Assembly: GCF_001280085.1 (NCBI RefSeq)
Contig: NZ_LGED01000136.1
Span: 1 to 64,000, forward strand
Direction: 5' to 3'
DNA from: Saccharothrix sp. NRRL B-16348
Lineage (GTDB): Bacteria > Actinomycetota > Actinomycetes > Mycobacteriales > Pseudonocardiaceae
DNA length: 64,000 nucleotides
Positions 16,735 to 25,906 of this stretch are shown one piece after another; the stretch's first letter is position 1; the number at the start of each line of letters is the position of its first letter. The translations under genes were made by a program, and so were the position numbers. The notes beneath the pieces were generated by a model. The model searched no databases. It worked only from the letters and a program-made list of their open reading frames with translations, and was not told where the DNA came from.

Positions 16735-18884
16735 CCTGGGCGTCCTCCCCGGCCGAAGCCGCCATCTGGCGCGTCCTGGCTGGCGACGACCTCGACACCA
16801 CCGCAGAGATGTCCGGCCTCGACCCCGACGAATTGACAGCCGCCGCGACGATCTACCGACAGGCTGGCCACGACGCCCTCTCCGCGAGACATGCCGACTC
16901 CTGGCAACAGGTCTACATCCGCTTCCAGGACTGGACCCGCGCCGAGGACATCACGGCGAGCCACCTGCTGCCGGCACTGACTCGCACCGAACAGAGCGGC
17001 GCGATTACCCAGTGGTGGTTCATGCGCAAACACCCGTGCTGGCGACTACGGTTGCTCCCCGCCCACGGGCACGACGCAATCACCGAACTCGCGACCACGC
17101 TCGACGAACTCATCGCAGCCGGCCACGTCGACGCCTGGTGGCCCGGCCTGTACGAAGCCGAGACCGCCGCATTCGGCGGCCCGAGCGCCATCGACGCCGG
17201 ACACCGCCTGTTCAGCGCGGACAGCCGCGGTGTCCTGGAATTCGCGGCGGCCGGTAAACCCGGGCTGGGACGTCGAGAACTGTCGGTCCTGCTGTGCGGA
17301 ACGCTGATGCGCGACGGCGCCGCACTGGAATGGTACGAACGCGGCGACGTCTGGGACCGCGTCAGCGCCGAGCGACCCCTGCCCGCCGACATCGACAACG
17401 ACAGAATCGCCGCGATGGCCGGGCAACTGAGAACCCTCACCCTCGCCGATACCGCCCCCGGCGGACCCTTGTTCAACACAGACGGGCCGCTGTCCGCGCA
17501 AGTCGGCTGGGCGGCGGCGTTCCGTGCCACCGGCCGCGATCTTGCCGACGCCAACCGCACCGGACATCTCACGCGAGGACTTCGCGATGTCCTCAGCTAC
17601 CACGTGATCTTCCACTGGAACCGCCTCGGGCTCGACGCCCGCACCCAGGCGATCCTCGCCCACGCAGCCCGCCACGCCATCCTCGGCTCCACCGACCACC
17701 CCGCCGCGCCACGGCCTTCAAACTCGCCCCCAGCCTCAGCAACCCCGGTACCCGCGCGGAGCGTTGATCAGGCCATCATCCGTTTTCCGCTGATCCATCA
17801 GGGCCGCCAGTTCTGCGGCGACCTGCCCGCGCGCGTCGGACTCGTCGAAGAACACGCCGCCAACAGCGCCCACCACGGCGACGCCGACAAACGCATCAAC
17901 GCCGCAGCCGCGGCCTGGAACCTCGCCGCCCTCATCGCCGCCGACTGCGACATGCTCGACCTGGCCAAGGATCTCTGCGTCGCACAGTTCGAGGTCTTCC
18001 ACCAGTCATGGCCGCTGTCCGGCCGCCCCGCCATCGCCAGCCTGCAACCGCTGGTGAACCTCGCACGACTGGCCCAGCGCACCGGCGAACCCAAACACGC
18101 CTACGACACTCTCGCCCAGATCGAACACGCCGTCCGCTCCGGCGGCACCGTCGACATCGCCGGCCAGACGATCCCATTCGACGCATTCATCGCCCCCGGC
18201 GGCGACCGCAGCCCCGTCGAGGCATGGCTACTTCGGACACTGCGGGAAGACGGCACTCGCGCGCTCGTCGCCGCAGGCGACTGGGAGAAGGCGGCGGACC
18301 ACGCCTCCAACTACGACGACACGCCGGAGCTGCTGCACGAAGCACGCCAGACCCGCATCATCGCCCTCGCCCGCGCGGGACACCGCGATGGCGCGCTCCG
18401 CCTCATCGACACCGCCACGACCACCCACCCGTGGCACCGCGCCATCGCCTCCTGCCTTCGCGCGTACACGGACATCAACACGGGACACCACGACCCGACC
18501 ACGACGAACACGCTGATCACCAACGTCCAAGCCGCCCGGACAGCAGCAGCCGACTCGGTCATGACCATGTTCCGTGTCCGGATCGGCCTTGCAGCCGCAC
18601 ACCTCGCCGCGACAACCCACCAGCGCGAGGCCAGCCTCCTGCGCGCCGAAGCCGCAGAAGACGCTCACCGGTCCGGCAGCGCCTACGCGGCCCGCGAAGT
18701 GCTCGACGACGCCGCCAACAGACCATCTCCGCCATCACACCATGTAGGGGCGCTGAACAACCTCATCGCATCAGCCGGACTACGGCAGGGAACGATCCCC
18801 GAAGACCTTCGAGACCGGTTGCATACGGCCACCGAACAAGCTGCCAGTGTCCTAAAACACGCCCTCCTTGAACCTGAACGCTGA
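16707..18884 (+). CDS. Thiopeptide-type biosynthesis protein fused to helical RiPP-associated domain
   Basis: Start ATG 16707 (or ATG 16716), overlapping LanC; 725 residues. Residues about 1-330 form a stand-alone SpaB_C/thiopeptide-type bacteriocin biosynthesis domain (WQQVYIRFQDWTRAEDITA, FMRKHPCWRLRLLPA, VDAWWPGLYEAETAAFGG, HVIFHWNRLGL). After a Pro-rich linker (about 335-350) comes a second part beginning IIRFPLIHQGRQFCGDLPAR, then VEEHAANSAHHGDADKRIN. That part resembles separate TPR-like helical proteins found in actinobacterial RiPP clusters. The first domain would help elimination of glutamate; the second has no known activity. The fusion of the two is unusual. Confidence 0.8.
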   Translation: MGRMPADRLTWASSPAEAAIWRVLAGDDLDTTAEMSGLDPDELTAAATIYRQAGHDALSARHADSWQQVYIRFQDWTRAEDITASHLLPALTRTEQSGAITQWWFMRKHPCWRLRLLPAHGHDAITELATTLDELIAAGHVDAWWPGLYEAETAAFGGPSAIDAGHRLFSADSRGVLEFAAAGKPGLGRRELSVLLCGTLMRDGAALEWYERGDVWDRVSAERPLPADIDNDRIAAMAGQLRTLTLADTAPGGPLFNTDGPLSAQVGWAAAFRATGRDLADANRTGHLTRGLRDVLSYHVIFHWNRLGLDARTQAILAHAARHAILGSTDHPAAPRPSNSPPASATPVPARSVDQAIIRFPLIHQGRQFCGDLPARVGLVEEHAANSAHHGDADKRINAAAAAWNLAALIAADCDMLDLAKDLCVAQFEVFHQSWPLSGRPAIASLQPLVNLARLAQRTGEPKHAYDTLAQIEHAVRSGGTVDIAGQTIPFDAFIAPGGDRSPVEAWLLRTLREDGTRALVAAGDWEKAADHASNYDDTPELLHEARQTRIIALARAGHRDGALRLIDTATTTHPWHRAIASCLRAYTDINTGHHDPTTTNTLITNVQAARTAAADSVMTMFRVRIGLAAAHLAATTHQREASLLRAEAAEDAHRSGSAYAAREVLDDAANRPSPPSHHVGALNNLIASAGLRQGTIPEDLRDRLHTATEQAASVLKHALLEPER

Positions 18885-19042
18885 CGACGGCATAGCGCTC
18901 GGCACCTTGCACAGCTCTACGCTTCGTTGAAAGTCAAGTGTTGATGAGCAGAGCCGGCCACAGATAATACGAAACGACGCGCGCCATCCGACAAGGGTAT
19001 GGTAAGTGTTCGTTGTCATTTGGCACGCACAATGGGGGCGAC

Positions 19043-19527
19043 GTGGAACGGCGGCAACCGACTCAGAAAATTCTGTCATGGATTGTGGCCGGTGTCGCCG
19101 CAGTTGCCGTGGCCATTCTGGTGATGGCGATCGCGTCCGATGGCGACAAGTCCGAAGCAGGACGGACAAGTCGCCGACCGACGTCGGCATCGACTTCGTC
19201 AAACGCTATGCCGTTGGCGACGGAGCTATATGCGACCTGGCCGATCAACGGTTCCGGGATCGGTTGACCAGCGAAGGACGGTGCGACCATCGTTCGGATA
19301 CTGCGGATCCGGCGGCGTCGATCTTCTTCGAGAGGACCTGTGCACATCGCACCGGTCTGGGCGTCGAACTGACCGAGCAAGGCCGGTTCGACGGGCGCTA
19401 CGTCAGGGTGAGCCTCGAACGGAACGCTCGAGGCCAATGGCTGGTGGTCGCGGTTCGAGCCGCGCAGTCCCGAGACGAGATCCCCTCGTACGAGTGCGCG
19501 GCCCCGTCCAGTCGCTTCAACGGGTGA
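19043..19527 (+). pseudogene. Membrane-anchored extracytoplasmic protein, one frameshift
   Basis: From GTG 19043 behind GGGGG, the frame gives a short basic start and one membrane span (ILSWIVAGVAAVAVAILVMA), then fails. From about 19155 the next frame continues sensibly (DKSPTDVGIDFVKRYAVGDG, later FERTCAHRTGLGVEL) to a stop at 19527. The join requires a one-base shift within about 19140-19170. The outer part contains several Cys and looks like a small exported domain of about 110 residues with no recognised family. Either the gene is broken or one base is wrong in the sequence. Confidence 0.5.
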
Positions 19528-19619
19528 ACCGCATGGTCGTCACAACGTGGACTCACCTTCGAGGGACGAACGAGCGCATCCCGCCGCCCGGACCAGGACG
19601 GCGGGTGCTCGCGTAGTAC

Positions 19620-19706
19620 TCAGCCTCGCCACTCGCTGGGGCGGCTGGTCCTGCGGGTCCACTCGCTGGGGCGGCCGGTGCGGGGGGACGTGAGGTTGTC
19701 GATCAT
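19620..19706 (-). CDS. 28-residue peptide with duplicated RPSEW motif
   Basis: ATG 19706 is preceded, on the minus strand, by CAGGGAG at good spacing. The product starts MIDNLTSP and then carries GRPSEWTRRT and SRPSEWRG, i.e. two RPSEW copies spaced 13 residues apart, encoded by a near-perfect DNA direct repeat. It is transcribed divergently from the GGDEF gene. Such a short gene with a strong ribosome binding site and internal repeat could be a modified-peptide precursor, a signalling peptide or an attenuation leader. No maturation enzyme is adjacent and no family was recognised. Confidence 0.45.
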   Translation of the reverse strand: MIDNLTSPRTGRPSEWTRRTSRPSEWRG

Positions 19707-19821
19707 GGTGATCTCCCTGACGGTTACGGGTAAGCCCTGGTCATGTCCCCCGACCAGCCCCTGACATTGCGTGACCTGCTGGTTACAGTCGAGTGCTCTG
19801 TGGAGGGATCGGGGGTAGAGC

Positions 19822-21102
19822 GTGAGTCGGCTGGACCCACGCCGTTGGGCTCTATGGTCGCTGCCCGGCGGCGTGCTCGCGTACGTGGTCACCGTTCAGG
19901 TGCTCACGTACGCCGTCCTGCTCGCCACCGCTCTGGCTACCCCGATCTCGACGTGGTCGTGGACGTGGTTGGGCGTGCTCGTGGTGGCCTCGGTCATCCA
20001 CCTGGAAGCCGCGCAGGGCATCGAGCGGATCCGCGAGCTCGCCGCAGAGGGCACCCCCTACACCCACCTGCAAAGCGTCTGGTTCTTCGCCGGGGTGCTG
20101 CTGCTGCCCGTACCGCTGCAAGCGGTGCTGATCGCCGTCAGTTTCACTCACGAGTGGTACCGGGTCTTCCGCCGCCGCGCGGTGGCCCACCGCAAGCTGT
20201 TCTCCGCCTGCACCGTGCTGCTGGCCACCGCCGGGGCGACGCTGGTGCTGGCCGCGTTCTACCCCGCTGTCGACCCCGGCCAGCCGTTGGTCGCAACGCT
20301 GGGAGGGCCGCGCGGCGTGGTCGCCTTGGTGCTGGCGGGGCTGATCTACCGGCTGGTCAATTACGCGCTGGTGGTCGGCGCGATCATCGCCACCAATCCC
20401 GACAAGCCCGCGCACCAGGCGCTCGGCCCGGCGTCGGACCAGCTGCTCATCGCCGCCGCCATCGGCCTGGGCTATGCGGTGACCGTGGTCATGGTGCACC
20501 AACCGTGGACTGCGCCGCTGCTGCTGGTCACCATCCTCGCGCTGCACCTGGGTCTGCTGCTGCCGCAGTTCCGCGCGGCGGCCCGCACCGACGGCAAGAC
20601 CGGCTTGGTGTCGGCGCAGTGGTGGCACGACCAAGCCTCCGCCGAACTCGAACGCGCTCGCCGACTCGCCGGCCCGGTCGGCGTGCTGATGCTGGATCTC
20701 GACCGCTTCAAACGCATCAACGACCGCTTCGGCCACCCGGCCGGGGACGATGTGCTGCGCGCAGTGGCCGACGCCATCCGCCGTGCCGTGCGCGGTACCG
20801 ACCTCGTCGGCCGCTGGGGTGGCGAGGAGTTCGCCGTGCTGCTGCCCGGCGTCGACACCACCGGAGCGGCGGCAGCGGCGGAACGAATCCGGGCGATGGT
20901 CTCGGTGCTGCGGGTGACCACTCGCGACCACACCGGCCAAGAGGTCGTCGTCGCCGACCTGACGCTGTCGGTGGGAGCGGGGGCCTTCCCCACCACGGCC
21001 GCCACGGTGGCCGACGTGCTGCTCGCGGTCGACGCCGCCCTCTACGAAGCCAAGAACAGCGGACGCGACCAGGTCCGGCTCGCCGGCGTCGGCGCGGCCT
21101 GA
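19822..21102 (+). CDS. Membrane GGDEF protein (probable diguanylate cyclase)
   Basis: GTG 19822 follows GGGGG. The protein has 426 residues: about six hydrophobic segments over residues 15-250 (e.g. LTYAVLLATAL, LLLPVPLQAVLIAVS, LLLVTILALHLGLLL), then a GGDEF domain. The active-site motif is GGEEF at 333-337, and RGTD lies five residues before the WGG stretch, matching the RxxD inhibitory site. The metal-binding LDLDRFKRIND is also kept. It therefore probably makes cyclic di-GMP from two GTP in response to a membrane signal. The next gene begins 13 bases after its stop. Confidence 0.88.
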   Translation: MSRLDPRRWALWSLPGGVLAYVVTVQVLTYAVLLATALATPISTWSWTWLGVLVVASVIHLEAAQGIERIRELAAEGTPYTHLQSVWFFAGVLLLPVPLQAVLIAVSFTHEWYRVFRRRAVAHRKLFSACTVLLATAGATLVLAAFYPAVDPGQPLVATLGGPRGVVALVLAGLIYRLVNYALVVGAIIATNPDKPAHQALGPASDQLLIAAAIGLGYAVTVVMVHQPWTAPLLLVTILALHLGLLLPQFRAAARTDGKTGLVSAQWWHDQASAELERARRLAGPVGVLMLDLDRFKRINDRFGHPAGDDVLRAVADAIRRAVRGTDLVGRWGGEEFAVLLPGVDTTGAAAAAERIRAMVSVLRVTTRDHTGQEVVVADLTLSVGAGAFPTTAATVADVLLAVDAALYEAKNSGRDQVRLAGVGAA

Positions 21103-21115
21103 GGAAACACATCCC

Positions 21116-22324
21116 GTGGTGGAAGGCTCGCACGGCAGGACCGGGTACCGGGCGGCGTTCGCCCTCGGAGCGTTCCGGGCGTTGTTCACCGCCCACGTCA
21201 TCTCGGTGGTCGGCGATCAGCTCGCCCGCGTCGCGCTGGTCGTGCTGGTCTACGACCGAACCGGCTCGCCCGCCTGGTCAGCCCTTGCCTATGCGCTCAC
21301 CTTCCTGCCCGCGCTGATCGGCGGTCCACTCCTGGCGGGGCTGGCCGACCGGTATCTGCGGCGCACCGTCATGATCGTCGCCGACCTCGTCCGGGCGGCC
21401 GTGGTCGCGTTCATGGCCTGGCTCGGCCTGCCCTGGCAGGTGGTGTGCGTACTGCTGGTCGTGGTCCAGCTGGCCGGAGCCCCGGCCGTGCCGGCGCGTT
21501 CGGCACTGCTCCCGGCGCTGATACCGGATCCGGCCGTGATGCGCACCGGGGTCGCCGCTCTGTCCACCGTCACCCAACTTGGGCAGATCCTGGGATTCGC
21601 CGCCGGCGGCATCCTGGTCGCCGCCATCGGCCCCGGCGGAGCGCTCCTGACCGACGCCGCCACCTTCGCCGCCTCCGCGCTGCTGGTCGTACTGTTCGTG
21701 CCGTCGATCGCCACGAGGGGTTCCCAGCCGCTCGGGTGGTGGGAACGGATTCGTGCCGGCGCGGGCGTGGTGTGGCGCGACCGGCATCTGCTGGTTCTCG
21801 TCGGCTACGCGGCGCTGTCCGGGACCTACATCGTCGGCGAAGCCTTGGCTGCCTCCTATTCCGCGCATCTCGGTGGCGGGCCGGCGACCGTGGGCCTGCT
21901 GTTCGCTGCCTACTCCGCCGGCTGTGCCGCGGCGTCCCTTGCCGTGGCGGTCCTGGCGGAGCCGGTTCAGCTCCGGTTGATGCCGCTGCTGGCCATGGGT
22001 ACCGGCGTACCGCTGCTGGGCTGTCTGTTCGATCCGCCGCTACCCGTGGTCGTGGGGCTGTTCGTGCTGTCCGGCGCCGCGTCCAGCTACCACGTCGTCG
22101 CACAGCCGACCTTCGTGCTACGCGCACCCGAGGCCCACCGCGGCCAGGCCATCGGCTTCGCCGTCGCCGCGATGCAGGCCGCCCAAGGCGCCGGTGTCAC
22201 CCTCGGCGGCCTTGCCGCCGAACTTGTCGACCCGCACGTCGTCACCGGCGCAGCGGGTGTTGTCGGTGTCGTGGCCGCAACGCTCTTGGCAGGGCGGTGG
22301 CGAACGCTTCAGCCCCGAACCTGA
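21116..22324 (+). CDS. MFS transporter (probable small-molecule exporter)
   Basis: GTG 21116 is preceded by GAGGAA (21101-21106), directly after the GGDEF gene, so the two are likely one operon. It is 402 residues with about 12 membrane spans. The signature between spans 2 and 3 is GGPLLAGLADRYLRRTVMI, followed by ADLVRAAVVAFMAW, as in MFS exporters of the enterobactin-exporter-like type. Its position 2.2 kb after the lanthipeptide operon makes it a possible exporter or immunity partner, but it could equally serve an unrelated substrate. Confidence 0.85.
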   Translation: MVEGSHGRTGYRAAFALGAFRALFTAHVISVVGDQLARVALVVLVYDRTGSPAWSALAYALTFLPALIGGPLLAGLADRYLRRTVMIVADLVRAAVVAFMAWLGLPWQVVCVLLVVVQLAGAPAVPARSALLPALIPDPAVMRTGVAALSTVTQLGQILGFAAGGILVAAIGPGGALLTDAATFAASALLVVLFVPSIATRGSQPLGWWERIRAGAGVVWRDRHLLVLVGYAALSGTYIVGEALAASYSAHLGGGPATVGLLFAAYSAGCAAASLAVAVLAEPVQLRLMPLLAMGTGVPLLGCLFDPPLPVVVGLFVLSGAASSYHVVAQPTFVLRAPEAHRGQAIGFAVAAMQAAQGAGVTLGGLAAELVDPHVVTGAAGVVGVVAATLLAGRWRTLQPRT

Positions 22325-22419
22325 CCTCGCGGCCGGAGGGCGCGTCACTTCTGGAGCGCTGCCAGCTATATTTCGTAATTGGATCCATACAATACTCTGA
22401 TTGGCCGAACCGGCCGTCC

Positions 22420-22544
22420 GCCGCCTTGTCGGTGGGTGCGGCACACTCTGCGGCACCGCAGCCCGCAGAGGCAAGCCGAAAAGATGGCTTGCCTCTGCGG
22501 GCTGACGGCGCCGCCTTCCGCGTGTGCCCCACCGACAAGGCGGC
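22420..22544. repeat. Long branched inverted repeat A (GGCAAGCC family)
   Basis: The outer stem is perfect over 17 bp (22420-22436 with 22528-22544), then 6 bp (22441-22446 with 22522-22527). The inner stem is perfect over 17 bp (22461-22477 with 22486-22502) with the core GGCAAGCC/GGCTTGCC. Two small hairpins lie between them, so the whole can fold as a branched structure. It lies between the MFS gene and the gene at 22681, in a 356-base gap with no other feature. Confidence 0.85.
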
Positions 22545-22680
22545 TTTGCCAGCCGATTCGACCACCCTGATAGGCCGCTCCTCATTGAGAAGCGAGTCGG
22601 TTGCTCGACCAGGCGAATCAGCGGCTACCAGCCATCGAGTCGACGGGGCGTCCACCGTCATGTCGATACGGAGAAGGCCC

Positions 22681-23190
22681 ATGTCGTTTGACCAGCAATC
22701 CGCCAGGATCGCCCCACCTGAGATCGTCGCATTCATCGAAGCCGTCATCGGGCACAACTGGGAAAAGGAGCAAACCGACTACCACGAGCAAGACCCGGAC
22801 CACCGTTCGGGTCACGTCTTCGGCGCAATGTGCGCCATCCTCGGCTGGCTCGAATCGCCCGGCGAACTCGTCCAGTTCCACGAGACCCTCGGAAGCGACG
22901 CGGACCGCCACCGCTACACCCTGGTCCGCTTCTACCGCCGCGGCGAGCACACCTTCCGGGTACGCACCCAGCGGGACAGCTACGCCGAGCAGTCGTTCGC
23001 CGTCGCCGAGGTGCTCACGGCCGCTCGTGAGTGGACGGAGGTCGTGAACAACGATCCCTCGAACTGGCACAGCAGCACCTCGATCTATGGCGACAGGGGA
23101 ACCACTGTTCACCCCGAGCCCGGCTTCGACACGCTGCGCCGCATCGCCGACGCGTTGGCGCGCGAGGCGACGCTGATCGTGCCCGCCTGA
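22681..23190 (+). CDS. Hypothetical protein of the accessory region
   Basis: ATG 22681 is preceded by GGAGAAGG; 169 residues. It is acidic, mostly helical at first (VAFIEAVIGHNWEKEQTDYH), with strands in the middle (RYTLVRFYRRGEHTFRVRTQ) and a helical end. No family was recognised. It is the first gene after repeat A and opens the plus-strand run that extends to 44.5 kb. The compact single-domain form and location suggest a small accessory protein of the conjugative element. Confidence 0.6.
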   Translation: MSFDQQSARIAPPEIVAFIEAVIGHNWEKEQTDYHEQDPDHRSGHVFGAMCAILGWLESPGELVQFHETLGSDADRHRYTLVRFYRRGEHTFRVRTQRDSYAEQSFAVAEVLTAAREWTEVVNNDPSNWHSSTSIYGDRGTTVHPEPGFDTLRRIADALAREATLIVPA

Positions 23191-23325
23191 CCGGTGCTGC
23201 ATGGCCGAGCGCCGCATCACCGCCTGATCGTGCAGTCCCCGCACGACTCAGCGGACCTCCACCCTTCGATCCCGACGCCCACGATCCGGCGGACCGCCGC
23301 GCACGCTGCGCCCCGCCGGTCGGAC

Positions 23326-23361
23326 GGGCAAGCCCATAGGAACGACACCTGAGGGCTTGCC
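23326..23361. repeat. Inverted repeat B (GGCAAGCC family, degenerate)
   Basis: GGGCAAGCCC (23326-23335) pairs with GGGCTTGCC (23353-23361). It has the same inner core as repeats A, D and E. Flanking sequence (TGCGCCCCGCCGG just upstream) resembles the outer arm of those repeats, but a full outer stem is not preserved. Confidence 0.6.
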
Positions 23362-23396
23362 TCTTCTCCCGCAGCCGGCGCCAGGCGAGCGCGTCC

Positions 23397-23760
23397 CGCC
23401 GGATTTGGAAAGCGACGCCAAGGTTCTGGCGAACAGGTTGATCGAGGACAGGGACAGCAGGATCGACGACCCGTGGGGCCTGGCCGGTGCCATCGCCGTG
23501 TGCGGCGGCATTCGCACTCCGGCGGCCTTCCGGTTCCCACAGGCGCCGGTGGTCACCCGGACGAGAGGACGGCGGCACCGGCCGCGGTCGGGACCGTCTC
23601 GCCGACGGGGAGACCGTCGGCAAGACCCACATCAAGCCGTACCGCCCTCGACGCGGCGGTTTCGACGCGGACGAAGGCACCACCGCCACCGTCACCACCG
23701 TCGGTTCGCCCGAGCTGACCGGCTGGCTGCTCTTCGGTCGGCCGACTCCTGACCCCCATC
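23397..23760 (+). pseudogene. Possible decayed coding stretch between repeats B and C
   Basis: Two frames read like protein in succession: SDAKVLANRLIEDRDSRIDD and WGLAGAIAVCGGIRTPAAF (to about 23560), then DGETVGKTHIKPYRP and TVTTVGSPELTGWLLFG (to about 23745). They are in different frames and no good start codon is present. This may be a broken accessory gene or chance, as the GC-rich sequence gives long open frames everywhere. The surrounding 23191-24047 holds repeats B and C and otherwise nothing recognised. Confidence 0.25.
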
Positions 23761-23855
23761 GTGTCGGAAGGCCTGTGACCAGGTCCTGCACTCAGTGGCT
23801 TGATCAGGGCCGTGCACGCCGTCCGGCCCGGTGTGCGCCGCCCAGCGTGCACCGC

Positions 23856-23900
23856 AGGGGTTGGGGTGTCCAGCAGAAAGCGCTGGACACCCCAACCCCT
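23856..23900. repeat. Inverted repeat C: perfect 19-bp stem
   Basis: AGGGGTTGGGGTGTCCAGC (23856-23874) pairs perfectly with 23882-23900 around a 7-base loop. An outer, weaker pairing (CCGGTGTGCGCC near 23828 with GGGCGCACCACCGG near 23916) extends it. It lies about 150 bases before the ParB-like gene start. It has no T-run, so it is not a simple intrinsic terminator. Confidence 0.8.
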
Positions 23901-24047
23901 CGCGGAGCATCGCGGCGGGCGCACCACCGGCCCCGGTCGGCGGCCACAGCCTCCACGAGGGCGCAACTCTTTCTTTGACAACAACGTATTCCGAATCCGT
24001 ATCAGGGCACCGTCATGCCCGCACAACCTGGATTGAGAGCTTCCACA

Positions 24048-25889
24048 ATGACCATGAACGTTGTCGCCGAGCGCGACACTATCGACGACTCAGCCCACGC
24101 CGACGCCACGAGCGTCGTCGGGTCGGCAGGTACCGAGATCGAGCGGACCTACCCGTACCTCCAGCACGGGGTCGACCCGCGTGCCCTGCGCGCGCAGGGC
24201 AACACCCGCGAGGTCGGCGACATCCGCCTGAAGCGGCCCGAGCTGGTGGCCTCGGTCGCCGAGCACGGCCTGAACCCGATGGTCTCGATCGTCAACGTCG
24301 CCCCCGACCCGATGGATGGCGTGTTGCGTGTGCTGGTGGGTTTCCACCGCACCGCCGCCGCGGTCGCGGTCAAGGAACTGGAGAACCCCGACCTGCTCAT
24401 CGACGTCCTGGTCCACGCGCCCGGCACGACCCGGCAGGACGTGCTGGTGGCCCAGGGCATCGAGAACATCCACCGCGAGGGCTACACCCAGGCCGAGGAA
24501 GCCGGTCTCTACGAGCAGCTGTCCCTGACCGGCCTGGACACCGACGCGATCGCACAGACCCTGTCCCGCAAGACCGAGCGCGTACGGGCCGGGCTCGCGG
24601 TCGCGGCCAACCCGCGCACGCGCGCCGCCAGCGAGGCCCTGCCCGACACCGACCTGCTCGCCTTGGCGCAACTGGCGGAGTTCGACGGCGACGAGCAGGC
24701 CCACCAGAAGTTGCTGGAGGTCCTCACCCGCGATCCCCGCAACTTCGAATGGACTCTCGGGCAACTACGGCGTGAGCGGGAGCAGCGCGCCAAGCTGGTC
24801 GAGGAGGTGACGCGGTTCACCGAGCTGGGCTACATGATCGTCGGGGACGAACACGACCTGCCCGAGGACACCGCCCGCGTGGACCAGCTGTGCGACGGCG
24901 AGAACACCACCCCGCTCGACCCGGGTGACCACGCCGATTGCCCCGGACGTGCGGTCGACGTCTGGGTGGACCGCGACATGCAGGTGGAAGTCACGCACTT
25001 CTGCGTGCAGGCCACGGAGCACGGTCACCGCACGATCGCCTCGGTGAAGATCGCCGAGGCCGAGGCGCGGTTGCACGCCGCCGGTGTGCCGATCGTCGAC
25101 CCCGAGGCCGACGACGTGGCCGAACTGGACGACCTGCTCCCCGACGAGCAGGCCGAGCACCCGTTCACCGCCGAGGCGCACGCCGGCTGCCCCGGCCACG
25201 CCGCCTACATCGACTACGACCACGACCGGCCGGAGCCGGACGTCCACTACGTCTGCACCGACCACATCGCCCACGGGCACGTGCTGCGCTTCGCGCGGGC
25301 GGCACGGACGGCACCCGACAGCGCCTTCGAGGCCGGCGAGCGCAAGCGTGCGAAGGAGAACAACCAGCTCTGGCGTGACGCCAAGGCCGACCGCCGGGAG
25401 TGGCTGGCCAGGTACTTCGCCGAGTGGCGCAAGACCAAGGCCAAGGACATCGTGTTGCCGCCGCGGGTGCACCACTGGCTCGGATTGGCCGAGGTGCTGG
25501 CGGGCGACTACCTCAGCGACGCCGCACCCCTGCACCGCTACGCCTGCACCCTGCTCAAGCTGGACGAACCGAAGGACCACCCGCGCGAGCTGCACCCGAT
25601 CACGGTGCAACTGCGCAGGAAGGACACCACCGAGCCCCAAGCCGTGCTGATCCGTCTCGCCCAGGTCGTCGGCGCCTGCGAGCAGCACTGGGACCTCGCC
25701 TACACCGACAAGAACGCCGACTCCAGCTGGCGACGCCCCAGCGAGGACACCCGCTTCTACTTCGAGCTGCTCGCCACGCTGGGCTACCCCCTCTCGCACG
25801 TCGAGCGGTTGGTCAACAACCCCGAGCTGGACCACGAGAAGTGGCCACACCTCACCCCCGCCGACAGCCAGGACGCCCAGGCGGCGTAA
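24048..25889 (+). CDS. ParB-like (ParB/Srx N-terminal domain) protein
   Basis: ATG 24048 is chosen (MTMNVVAERD) behind GAGAG; an in-frame ATG at 24015 is possible. It is 613 residues. Residues about 45-190 form a ParB/Srx-like N-terminal domain: LKRPELVASVAEHGLNPMVS, then GFHRTAAAVAVK (the GxxR/H region) and the box ENIHREGYTQAEEAGLYEQL followed by a helix-turn-helix. The C-terminal two thirds, with repeated Asp-His-Cys clusters (DHADCPGRAVDV, AHAGCPGHAAYI), are specific to actinobacterial plasmid and ICE proteins. It could aid partition, regulation or, as with ParB-like proteins in leading regions of plasmids, early establishment. It is followed by a terminator. Confidence 0.85.
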   Translation: MTMNVVAERDTIDDSAHADATSVVGSAGTEIERTYPYLQHGVDPRALRAQGNTREVGDIRLKRPELVASVAEHGLNPMVSIVNVAPDPMDGVLRVLVGFHRTAAAVAVKELENPDLLIDVLVHAPGTTRQDVLVAQGIENIHREGYTQAEEAGLYEQLSLTGLDTDAIAQTLSRKTERVRAGLAVAANPRTRAASEALPDTDLLALAQLAEFDGDEQAHQKLLEVLTRDPRNFEWTLGQLRREREQRAKLVEEVTRFTELGYMIVGDEHDLPEDTARVDQLCDGENTTPLDPGDHADCPGRAVDVWVDRDMQVEVTHFCVQATEHGHRTIASVKIAEAEARLHAAGVPIVDPEADDVAELDDLLPDEQAEHPFTAEAHAGCPGHAAYIDYDHDRPEPDVHYVCTDHIAHGHVLRFARAARTAPDSAFEAGERKRAKENNQLWRDAKADRREWLARYFAEWRKTKAKDIVLPPRVHHWLGLAEVLAGDYLSDAAPLHRYACTLLKLDEPKDHPRELHPITVQLRRKDTTEPQAVLIRLAQVVGACEQHWDLAYTDKNADSSWRRPSEDTRFYFELLATLGYPLSHVERLVNNPELDHEKWPHLTPADSQDAQAA

Positions 25890-25906
25890 CCGCTCGTCGC
25901 TTCCGC

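Noticed and set aside
23015..23791. Minus-strand frame of 258 codons between 23.0 and 23.8 kb
   Set aside because: No ribosome binding site, overlaps the end of a better supported gene and repeat B, and composition is that of an antisense shadow.
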